From Chitinophaga sancti (GTDB lineage: Bacteria > Bacteroidota > Bacteroidia > Chitinophagales > Chitinophagaceae), in the NCBI RefSeq assembly GCF_034087045.1, contig NZ_CP139247.1:8210001-8274000 (forward strand): a stretch of DNA of 64,000 bases. Direction: 5' to 3'. Positions 7,527-15,288 of this stretch are shown one piece after another. How positions within the stretch are numbered: the stretch's first letter is position 1; each line of letters begins with the position of its first letter. The notes beneath the pieces were generated by a model, which was not told the origin of the DNA, searched no databases, and saw nothing but the letters and a program-made list of their open reading frames with translations. The translations under genes were made by a program, and so were the position numbers.

Positions 7527-10500
7527 TTAAAAATTCAGGTTCACACCTACAGTAAATGTTCTTACAGAAGGATACTTATCCCTGTCATCCACGCCCGGCG
7601 CCAGTCCCAGCCTGTTTACTTCCGGATCTATCCCCTTGTAACCTGTGAGCGTCAGCGTGTTCAACGTGGATACATATACCCTCGCCCCATGAATGTACTT
7701 ACCCTGAATGTGATTGAAATTATAGCCTAAAGTGATGTTATCTATTTTCCAGAAATCTCCGTTTTCCACATAGTTACTATTGAACTCCAACGGCATATCC
7801 GTACTCAGTACCGCCTTGCCCATTACCTTGTCATATGCTGATTTCAGACGATTGTACTGCTGCAACCCTGTGTTCTCATAATACATGCGCTGGAAGTTCA
7901 GTATCTGGTACTTGAACGCGCCACGCATGGTCACGCTCAGATCAAAACTCTTATAGCGGAATGTATTATTCCATCCTCCATAATACCTTGGCAAACCATT
8001 TCCCAATACCCGCTTATCTTCAAATGCATGCTGATAGGAAGCATAATCTACCGGTTTCCCATCACGACCTTCATAGATCCATTTACCATCATTTGAAATA
8101 TCTACCACTTTAAAACCATAGAAGTCACCGATATTACGACCCACTCGCACAATATTGGTAAATGTCTGGATCGGCTCTCCCGTACTACCCGTAGTAATGT
8201 AATCCACACTCGCCTGGTACAACTCATTGGAAAGCGTGATCAGTTTGTTCGTATTGGTTGAGAACATCAGGCTCGTACTCCATTCAAAATCGTTCGTCTT
8301 CACCGGAATGATATTTACCATTACTTCTAACCCCTTGTTTTCCATCTTACCCACATTCGCACGGGTGCTGCTATATAAGTTCGGAGGACTAGGCACCGCG
8401 TAGTCATACAGCAAACCATTGATCCTTCTGATATAATAATCCACATTACCACTCACCCGGCCATTGAACAATGTATAGTCTACACCAAAGTTGGATTCAT
8501 GTTTCTCTTCCCAACGCAGTTTATCATTCGGATTCTGTGATGGGCCCAGTGTTTGTATCCAAACCCCATTGTTATACACATAATCGCCATAACTCAGGAT
8601 ACCCACACCCAGAAACAGATCTGTAGGCTGTGTACCCGTCACACCATAACCTGCACGTAGCTTCAGGTCTGTAAGCCAGCTGATGCCTTTCATAAATGGC
8701 TCATTGCTCACTCTCCAACCAAATGATACCGCCGGGAAATTGCCCCATGGCTGCTTCGTTCCGTACAACTGGCTCGCTGCCTCATGTCTCAGTGAAGCCA
8801 GCAATAAATATTTGTCATCATAACTATAAGTTGCACGACCAAAGAAACCTATCAGGTTGGTTTCTGACTTCTCACTAAATTGCACAGCCAGCCCTTGTTT
8901 CAGGGCATACCCTATACCAATGTCATTATATGAAAATCGATCTGTCGGAAAATCCCAGTTCTGCATATAAGAATTCCGGTAGTCAGTTTCCTGGTAACTA
9001 TAACCACCCATCACACTGAATTTATGTTTGCCAATATTCTTATTATACTGCGCCGTCAGTTCCATCAATCGCTGTACATTCTGTAAAGAACCTACTGAAG
9101 CATATCCATTCCTGCCATCACGCAAAGTAGATATGTGTTGCTTGGTCTCTGAATAACCACGCTCTTCATTGTAACGGGTATAAGAAAACAACGCTGACAA
9201 TTTCAACCCATCTATTGGCAACAACGTAATGGTACTGTTCATTCGCGTATTCTGTAAAGTGTTTTCTCCACTGCTCTCATACAATCTTGACAACGGATTT
9301 TCATAGTTGAACAAACCTGTCTGTTCAAACCACTTACCTGTAGAATCGTATATTGGAGATGTCGGATTCCGTATCAACGCCTGTCTGTAGGTATACCCGT
9401 TAAAACTAATTCCATCACCTGTAGTGGTGAACTTATTATTTGAATTCAATAAACCTACATTGATGCGCAGCTTATCGTCCAGCATGCTATGATTGATATC
9501 CACTCTACCTGTGAAAGTATTGTTGTCAGACTTCTTCATAATACCTTCCAATGAACGATAGTTCACATTCGCGAGGTAATTCGTCTTACTGTTACCACCA
9601 CGGAATGTCAGGTTATGCACATGCGTGATCGGTGTCTGTGTAATGGCTTTCTGCCAGTCCGTATTGGACCCCAGGTCCCATGATTTATCACGCGTGCCCT
9701 CTGCTATCTGCTGACGATAATCTTCAGCTGTGAGCATATCCAGTTTACGCGCCACCGTTTGTGTACCCACGTAACCACTATAATCTACTGTGTTGGTATA
9801 GGCAGCACCTGGCCTTCTGGTGGTCACAATGATCACACCGTTCGTACCCCGGGTACCATATATCGCCGCTGCTGAACCATCTTTCAGTACATCCATAGAT
9901 TCTATATCTTCCGGCGCCACTGTTTTCAGATCACCGGGTATACCATCGATCAGTACGAGCGGACTACTATTCGCACCTAACAATGTGGTATTACCCCTTA
10001 ACAGGATCTGTGTACCACTGGTAGGATCGCCACTTGGTGCAGATACTGACAGTCCGGCTACTTTACCTTGCAATAACTGTCCGGCATCGAGTACATTTCC
10101 CTTTACAAAACTTTCAGATTTCACGGTAGCAACGGAACTGGTCAGATCACCTTTACGCTGACTACCATATCCAATTACCACGACATCCTGCAGGGAGTTT
10201 TCACTCAGTGCCAGTCGGATCGTGAGCTGGCTGGTACCTTTCACCGGGATCTCCTGTGTTTTATATCCTACATAACTGATGACCAGCGTATCATTGTCAG
10301 TAGAACTATTCAGGGAGAAAATTCCTTTCTCATTAGAGATCGTTCCTGCCCGGGATCCTTTAATAGAGATACTCACACCTGGCAACGGCTCTCCCTTTTC
10401 ATCTGTCACCACACCAGAAACAGGCTTTGCAAAAACAGCAGGAATAGATTTTTTAATAATGATGTAATGTCCATCCTGCATATAAGCAAGATCGTTTGGC

Positions 10501-10835
10501 GCCAATACAGCATCCAGGATCTCTTTGAGAGAGCGTTCTTTATCTTCCAGTGTTGGAACCGCCGCCTGCTGGGCTACAGTGCCATCGATGATAAAAAGCA
10601 GTTCAGTGTTGCGTTCAATTTGCTTTAGTACTTTATCCAGTTTGGCGTCATGGATATTCAGGTGGAGTCTGATGGCGCTCAGGTCCTGCCCGCGGCTATC
10701 GCGGGCTACCAACAGCAGCGTCGTTGTACATAAAACCAGTATGACCAGGAACAGGAAGCGCATGATCTTTAATAACGGTTGAAAACGTTCGTATAAGGGA
10801 ATAGGAACCCCGCTTAAAATACCGCAGTATTTCAT
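7527..10835 (-). CDS. SusC/RagA TonB-dependent transporter with STN domain
   Basis: A roughly 1,100-residue TonB-dependent outer-membrane importer for oligosaccharides. Order: signal anchor (RFLFLVILVLCTTTLLL), an STN domain (IRLHLNIHDAKLDKVLKQI), a carboxypeptidase-regulatory-like domain (VSGVVTDEKGEPLPGVSIS), the plug with GYGSQRKGDLTSSVA and the SusC signature, then the beta-barrel ending in aromatic F. The STN domain is the part that talks to a FecR anti-sigma factor, and such a gene lies directly upstream. I chose the ATG at 10835; the frame is open to a TTG at 10874, and the ATG at 10763, just before the signal sequence, is also possible. Confidence 0.92.
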   Translation of the reverse strand: MKYCGILSGVPIPLYERFQPLLKIMRFLFLVILVLCTTTLLLVARDSRGQDLSAIRLHLNIHDAKLDKVLKQIERNTELLFIIDGTVAQQAAVPTLEDKERSLKEILDAVLAPNDLAYMQDGHYIIIKKSIPAVFAKPVSGVVTDEKGEPLPGVSISIKGSRAGTISNEKGIFSLNSSTDNDTLVISYVGYKTQEIPVKGTSQLTIRLALSENSLQDVVVIGYGSQRKGDLTSSVATVKSESFVKGNVLDAGQLLQGKVAGLSVSAPSGDPTSGTQILLRGNTTLLGANSSPLVLIDGIPGDLKTVAPEDIESMDVLKDGSAAAIYGTRGTNGVIIVTTRRPGAAYTNTVDYSGYVGTQTVARKLDMLTAEDYRQQIAEGTRDKSWDLGSNTDWQKAITQTPITHVHNLTFRGGNSKTNYLANVNYRSLEGIMKKSDNNTFTGRVDINHSMLDDKLRINVGLLNSNNKFTTTGDGISFNGYTYRQALIRNPTSPIYDSTGKWFEQTGLFNYENPLSRLYESSGENTLQNTRMNSTITLLPIDGLKLSALFSYTRYNEERGYSETKQHISTLRDGRNGYASVGSLQNVQRLMELTAQYNKNIGKHKFSVMGGYSYQETDYRNSYMQNWDFPTDRFSYNDIGIGYALKQGLAVQFSEKSETNLIGFFGRATYSYDDKYLLLASLRHEAASQLYGTKQPWGNFPAVSFGWRVSNEPFMKGISWLTDLKLRAGYGVTGTQPTDLFLGVGILSYGDYVYNNGVWIQTLGPSQNPNDKLRWEEKHESNFGVDYTLFNGRVSGNVDYYIRRINGLLYDYAVPSPPNLYSSTRANVGKMENKGLEVMVNIIPVKTNDFEWSTSLMFSTNTNKLITLSNELYQASVDYITTGSTGEPIQTFTNIVRVGRNIGDFYGFKVVDISNDGKWIYEGRDGKPVDYASYQHAFEDKRVLGNGLPRYYGGWNNTFRYKSFDLSVTMRGAFKYQILNFQRMYYENTGLQQYNRLKSAYDKVMGKAVLSTDMPLEFNSNYVENGDFWKIDNITLGYNFNHIQGKYIHGARVYVSTLNTLTLTGYKGIDPEVNRLGLAPGVDDRDKYPSVRTFTVGVNLNF

Positions 10836-11011
10836 ATCTTTAAATGCATTTTGTATGATGTAATAGAAGTACAATGCCGTAGCGCTGAGGCATCTGAAGT
10901 TTGCAGACCGTGGATGCTGAAAGCGCTATGTTCTTTCTATCATGAAGAATCACCGGCGGGCATGCTGATAAATTTCATAACGGGAATATTTAATCAATAA
11001 AAAAACTATCC

Positions 11012-11929
11012 TTAATTACTACAGCCACTACCTGAAATAGTTACCTCCCTCTTATCTTCACTGATGCTAAATGTGGAATTGTTAATCTTACACAACATGG
11101 ATAAAATGAATGGCAGATTGGCTGCCTGGTCAAAACTAGCCAGGAAAGTACAGTGCGCAAGTGCCGGATTTTCAAAGTGAATATCGACATCATACTTCCG
11201 GCTTAAGCGGTTGGCGACTTCTTCAAAGGTTTCATTGTTGACTTCAAAGCTGCCGTCTATCCAGGCTTTATATACGACTGCGTTTACTTTCTTTTCTCTG
11301 ATCGCTCCTGTGATTGGTTCCAGCGCAATCTGTTTGTTGGCAGTGAGCACTTTCAATTGCTGGTGTTGATCTTCTACCTGTACTTTGCCGGTGGCGACGG
11401 TGATGAGGACTTTTGGATCATTTTTGTACGCTTTAATGTTGAAAGATGTGCCTAAAACTGTGGCGGTGCAGGGGCCTGCTTTGACGACGAAAGGGCGGCC
11501 TGCTGCCTGTTTGATATTAAAGAAGGCCTCGCCTTCCAGTGTTACTACTCTTTTATTATCAGTTTCGTTATACGTAAGTTTACTATCTGCATTGAGCCAT
11601 ACTTCAGAGCTATCCGGCAACAATAATCGATTTTGGTGCTCACGGGGAACATAAACGGCCATTTGCCTGGTAACAGGTGCTTTATAATAATGATAGCCAG
11701 CGGCAAACAATAACAACACTGCAGCAGCGATGCGCACCCATTTAACAGATTTTCTTCGGGGACCAATTTGAATCCCCTCCCTGATCCGTACCCCCATCTC
11801 CGCATCCGGTACTGGCGTGGGCATGGTTTCCCGGGCCTGGTACCACTCCTGCAAACGCTGTATTTCAGCAGGGGTGGCAGTGCCATTTAGCCATTTTCCA
11901 GCTAGTTCCTGAATGTTTTCTTTTGACAT
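11012..11929 (-). CDS. FecR family anti-sigma factor
   Basis: A 305-residue FecR-like inner-membrane protein: a short cytoplasmic N-terminal region that binds the ECF sigma factor, one membrane segment near residues 86-105 (WVRIAAAVLLLFAAGYHYY), the periplasmic FecR domain (ATGKVQVED and following) and a C-terminal STN-interacting domain (FEEVANRLSRKYDVDIHFE). It should relay substrate occupancy of the downstream SusC transporter to the sigma factor encoded just upstream. The order sigma, fecR, susC, susD is the usual Bacteroidota arrangement. Confidence 0.92.
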   Translation of the reverse strand: MSKENIQELAGKWLNGTATPAEIQRLQEWYQARETMPTPVPDAEMGVRIREGIQIGPRRKSVKWVRIAAAVLLLFAAGYHYYKAPVTRQMAVYVPREHQNRLLLPDSSEVWLNADSKLTYNETDNKRVVTLEGEAFFNIKQAAGRPFVVKAGPCTATVLGTSFNIKAYKNDPKVLITVATGKVQVEDQHQQLKVLTANKQIALEPITGAIREKKVNAVVYKAWIDGSFEVNNETFEEVANRLSRKYDVDIHFENPALAHCTFLASFDQAANLPFILSMLCKINNSTFSISEDKREVTISGSGCSN

Positions 11930-11996
11930 TGGAATTGCCCTTTAATAGGTAGAGTATTTTTCAAAAGGTTTACCCTTGGTCTGACGCAAAAAAATT

Positions 11997-12560
11997 TCAC
12001 ATAAATAAAGTAGTGTACAAAGTACCCAGTTTTAACCGCACTGTTTTCAGTGCACGGGTTAGATGCCCCTCAGCAGTTTTGACGGAGATATTAAATGATT
12101 GGGCAGATTCAGAGAGAGCATGATCTTTCAGTTTATTATCCGCAAAGACCAGGCGGCTTTTTTCAGGCAGTTCTGCCGCAATGGTATCCACCAGCTGCAA
12201 CAGTAAGCGCGCATTCACAATCGCTTCTATATCGGGTGCCGACTGCGTCATGGCAGCCATTTCCTGCATACGGGTGCGAATGGTTTCCTGGCGGGCATGA
12301 TAATGGAAAATAGCGTAACGGGTGATGGCGAAGAGATAACTTTTTAAAGTGGTCACTTCAATGGAATGCCGCTTTCCCCAGAGAATAATAAATGTATCCT
12401 GTACAATTTCTTCGGCGATTTCCTTCGAAGGAAGACGTTTGTAAGCCATACGGAACAGCACCTCCCAGTAGCGGGAGTATACTTCATTAAAAGCCGGAAT
12501 AGCATCCGCTTTTATCAAATTCCATAAATCGGAATCCTGATGAAGATGCGCATTTTTCAC
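11997..12560 (-). CDS. ECF RNA polymerase sigma factor (FecI-like)
   Basis: A 187-residue sigma-70 family ECF factor. Region 2 is recognisable at YWEVLFRMAYKRLPSKEIAE and the following EEIVQDTFIILW; region 4 at LPEKSRLVFADNKLKDHALSES and the helix-turn-helix NISVKTAEGHLTRALKTVR. It probably directs transcription of the susC-susD-GH127 genes when released by the adjacent FecR. It starts 67 bases upstream of the fecR start side, in the same direction. Confidence 0.93.
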   Translation of the reverse strand: MKNAHLHQDSDLWNLIKADAIPAFNEVYSRYWEVLFRMAYKRLPSKEIAEEIVQDTFIILWGKRHSIEVTTLKSYLFAITRYAIFHYHARQETIRTRMQEMAAMTQSAPDIEAIVNARLLLQLVDTIAAELPEKSRLVFADNKLKDHALSESAQSFNISVKTAEGHLTRALKTVRLKLGTLYTTLFM

Positions 12561-12565
12561 GTGGT

Positions 12566-12589
12566 ACTTATAAAGTATATATTATAAGT
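12566..12589. promoter_or_regulatory. Inverted repeat upstream of the sigma factor
   Basis: ACTTATA (12566-12572) and TATAAGT (12583-12589) form a perfect 7-bp inverted repeat with a 10-base spacer between rsmE and the sigma factor gene. It could be a regulator site; it is AT-rich and unsupported otherwise. Confidence 0.25.
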
Positions 12590-12614
12590 GTGTAATCTAC
12601 AATTATTTTTTCTT

Positions 12615-13316
12615 TTATCCAACATTCACCGCATTCATCATCGTGCACCCCACCACACCGGCTGTCTCCGTACGCAACCTGGTTTCACCCAGTGATACAG
12701 GTTTAAACCCCTTACCCAGGGCCAGTGAAATTTCTTCAGGTGTAAAATCTCCTTCAGGCCCGATCAGCAACAGCGAATCTTTCCCTTTTTCCATGGCTTG
12801 CCAGAGATGTTGTTTTTGTTCCGGCAGACAATGCGCGATGAATAATTGCTCGGAAGGGGGCTCATTCACCAGTTTATCAAAATTGGCTGGCGCAGTCAGT
12901 TCCGGTAAATAATATTGCTGGGATTGGAGCATGGCAGATACAAGGATGTTTTCCAGCCTGTCTGCACGGAATTTCTCTTTTTCAGATCGATGACTGATCA
13001 GCGGGATAATAGACTGTATACCAATTTCTGTGGCCTTTTCCAGGAACCACTCGATACGGGAAGTATTCTTTGTAAACGCAATCCCCATTCTCACAGGCGC
13101 AGCCACCGCCGGCATCAGGGTGTATTGGGAGATCCTTACGACACATTTCTTGCGGTTATCGTCCGTAATCACCCCCTGGTATCGTCCCCCTTTCCCATCG
13201 GTCAGGATCACCTCATCCCCGGCAGTATGGCGCAATACCATGATGCAATACTTGGAACCAGGTTCATCCATTGTGTAAGTGGCTGCAGATGGCAGCAGTT
13301 CTTTTGCGTAAAACAT
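12615..13316 (-). CDS. rsmE: 16S rRNA (uracil-1498-N3) methyltransferase
   Basis: A 233-residue RsmE enzyme of the SPOUT class, which methylates U1498 of 16S rRNA using S-adenosylmethionine. An N-terminal PUA-like part is followed by the trefoil-knot domain with the family signatures TEIGIQSIIPLISHRSE, LLIGPEGDFTPEEI and SLGETRLRTETAG. The length is normal. It is transcribed towards the sigma factor gene but belongs to housekeeping functions. Confidence 0.95.
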   Translation of the reverse strand: MFYAKELLPSAATYTMDEPGSKYCIMVLRHTAGDEVILTDGKGGRYQGVITDDNRKKCVVRISQYTLMPAVAAPVRMGIAFTKNTSRIEWFLEKATEIGIQSIIPLISHRSEKEKFRADRLENILVSAMLQSQQYYLPELTAPANFDKLVNEPPSEQLFIAHCLPEQKQHLWQAMEKGKDSLLLIGPEGDFTPEEISLALGKGFKPVSLGETRLRTETAGVVGCTMMNAVNVG

Positions 13317-13461
13317 GGGTGCAAAGCTATTTAATTGGCGCGAGAAAATGATTCTGAATCAAATGCCATCAAATTACCGCCTTACCCTCTTTCCCCTTCA
13401 GTCGCAATTTCCCCCTTTATTGACGTACTCCCCCCTCACAATTTTCTGTGAACAAATCTAT

Positions 13462-13477
13462 ATTTACAATTGTAAAT
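13462..13477. promoter_or_regulatory. Perfect 16-bp palindrome before the DoxX gene
   Basis: ATTTACAATTGTAAAT is a perfect palindrome ending 8 bases before the DoxX ATG. Its position and symmetry suit an operator for a small dimeric regulator such as MarR, HxlR or TetR type; no such regulator is encoded nearby. Confidence 0.45.
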
Positions 13478-13485
13478 TATACTAT

Positions 13486-13863
13486 ATGAAAACGACTAAG
13501 ATCATTTACTGGGTTACCACCTCTATCTTCTTCCTCTTCGAAGGCGTGATGCCTGCCATCTATGGCAATTCTCAATTAGCCAAAGAAGGGTTTGTACATC
13601 TGGGTTATCCTGAATATTTCCGGGTGCTCCTCACTATCTTCAAAGTAACAGGAGCGCTGGTATTAATTCTCCCCTTCTTCAAAGGCAGGATCAAAGAATG
13701 GGCATATGCCGGCTTTACTTTTAACCTGATCAGTGCAGCAGTTTCCCATGCCGCTGTAGACGGTCTTTCCAACGGCCAGACCTTCTTCCCTATATTTGTC
13801 ATGCTGATCTTAGCGATCAGCTACTTTACCTATCATAAAATATTTGGCGTATCTTCAAGGTAA
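13486..13863 (+). CDS. DoxX-like integral membrane protein
   Basis: A 125-residue protein with four predicted membrane segments (IIYWVTTSIFFLFEGVMPAI, VLLTIFKVTGALVLILPFF, WAYAGFTFNLISAAVSHAAV, FPIFVMLILAISYFTYH), typical of the DoxX-like family of small membrane proteins whose role is poorly defined and sometimes linked to redox or quinone chemistry. I chose the ATG at 13486, which gives MKTTKIIYW; the open frame continues upstream but the extra residues lack family character. A 16-bp palindrome lies right before it, and a beta-lactamase gene follows closely. Confidence 0.8.
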   Translation: MKTTKIIYWVTTSIFFLFEGVMPAIYGNSQLAKEGFVHLGYPEYFRVLLTIFKVTGALVLILPFFKGRIKEWAYAGFTFNLISAAVSHAAVDGLSNGQTFFPIFVMLILAISYFTYHKIFGVSSR

Positions 13864-13873
13864 TAAAAATTAT

Positions 13874-14758
13874 ATGCCACGAAAGACCGCCATTGTTTTA
13901 TTGCTGGTATGCCTGTCTGCTATCGTACACGCACAAACTACCGCTCTCCGGAAAACGATCGATTCTATTGCCACACATTCCAATGCACATATCGGCGTAT
14001 CTGCCTTATTGCTGGAAACCGGTGATACGCTTACTTACAGAGGCAATGATCATTATCCTATGCAAAGCGTGTATAAGTTCCCCATTTCCCTGGCCATCCT
14101 GCATCAGGTAGATATCGGGAAATATAAACTGGATGAAAAGATCCTCATTACCAACGACGACATCATGCCCAAAGGCCATAGCCCTATCCGTGATGAACAT
14201 CCACATGGCGGTGTGAGCATGACCCTCAGGGAAATATCCAGGTACAATATCATGGAGAGCGATGGCACAGCATGCGACGTGCTGCTGCGCTTATTGGGAG
14301 GAACTAAAAAAACAAACGCTTACATCCAAAGCCTCGGTGTAAATGGGATCAACATCGCCACCACCGAAAAGGAACAACAAAGCAATGATACCACCCAATA
14401 TCGTAACTGGGCAACGCCAACCGGTATCACCCAATTATATAAGATCTACCTCCAAAATAAAGTATTGTCCAGCGCATCATACGATATCCTCTGGAAAGAC
14501 CTGGCAGGATCTTACCCGGGCGCAAACCGCATCAAAGGGCTATTGCCCAAAGGCACGATAGTAGCCCATAAAACCGGCACCTCCGGCACACATAATGGAT
14601 TCACTGCTGCCACAAATGATAGCGGGATTATTATCTTACCAAATGGGAAACACCTGATACTGACAGTATTCGTATCCGATTCAAAAGGAAGTGATGCTGA
14701 AAGAGAAGCCTGGATCGCACAAATCTCAAAAGTAATATATGATCACTGGAACAGGTAA
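13874..14758 (+). CDS. Class A beta-lactamase
   Basis: A 294-residue exported serine beta-lactamase. Signal peptide MPRKTAIVLLLVCLSAIVHA; catalytic SxxK as SVYK within YPMQSVYKFPISL; the second motif is SDG (ESDGTACD) instead of the common SDN; third motif KTG in VAHKTGTSGT. The omega-loop region EKEQQSND resembles the extended-spectrum A2 group (CfxA/PER/CGA-like) found in Bacteroidota. It follows the DoxX gene with a gap of about 10 bases and may be co-transcribed. I chose the ATG at 13874 because it directly precedes the signal peptide. Confidence 0.9.
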   Translation: MPRKTAIVLLLVCLSAIVHAQTTALRKTIDSIATHSNAHIGVSALLLETGDTLTYRGNDHYPMQSVYKFPISLAILHQVDIGKYKLDEKILITNDDIMPKGHSPIRDEHPHGGVSMTLREISRYNIMESDGTACDVLLRLLGGTKKTNAYIQSLGVNGINIATTEKEQQSNDTTQYRNWATPTGITQLYKIYLQNKVLSSASYDILWKDLAGSYPGANRIKGLLPKGTIVAHKTGTSGTHNGFTAATNDSGIIILPNGKHLILTVFVSDSKGSDAEREAWIAQISKVIYDHWNR

Positions 14759-14761
14759 TCA

Positions 14762-15277
14762 CTACCTGCTTCTCCATCTCCGGATCACATTATCAAAGAT
14801 CCGTTGTAATACACTCTTTTCATCCACCATTATTTCTCCTACTCCTTCCATCCTCCCCCGGTAGTCTAACCACTGCCTGCGGGTAGTATACAATCCCTTT
14901 TCCAGGCTCAGATCAGCCACATAAACGCTGTCCTGCGCCTTGATCGTAATGACCCTCGCCTTCAGGGATCCATACTCCTCAAATGGATATTCGGCAAATT
15001 TCAGCAATACCTCCTGCCCCGGTTGCACCTTCCCCGATTTGTACCTGCTGATCAGGGCCTTTACATCATAAGTGGTATCGCTGCATGTAACTATCCGGGT
15101 CAGCCACACGCTGGATGGAATCGTATCCGGCAACCGGATGAATGCACCTCCTGCCAGTACTATCAACACTCCAAACGCAATCGCCGTAATCCCCCTCCTG
15201 ATCACCCAGGAAGGTACCCTCCCGATGATCTCCTGTACGTCTTCACTATGTTCATTGAATTTCAATTCTGCTGGCAT
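14762..15277 (-). CDS. Very short HlyD-like membrane fusion protein
   Basis: A 171-residue protein at the end of the lanthipeptide operon. Its N-terminus (VQEIIGRVPSWVIRRGITAIAFGVLIVLAGGAFIR in two parts, residues 14-48) matches the membrane anchor of Bacteroidota HlyD-type bacteriocin exporter subunits, and its C-terminal part (YPFEEYGSLKARVITI, LSLEKGLYTTRRQWLDY, GVGEIMVDEKSVLQRIFD) matches the terminal beta-barrel of the same family. The lipoyl and coiled-coil hairpin, normally about 250 residues between them, are absent. It probably partners the adjacent C39 ABC exporter; whether it can bridge to an outer-membrane channel is doubtful. Confidence 0.7.
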   Translation of the reverse strand: MPAELKFNEHSEDVQEIIGRVPSWVIRRGITAIAFGVLIVLAGGAFIRLPDTIPSSVWLTRIVTCSDTTYDVKALISRYKSGKVQPGQEVLLKFAEYPFEEYGSLKARVITIKAQDSVYVADLSLEKGLYTTRRQWLDYRGRMEGVGEIMVDEKSVLQRIFDNVIRRWRSR

Positions 15278-15288
15278 ACGACAAGGTT

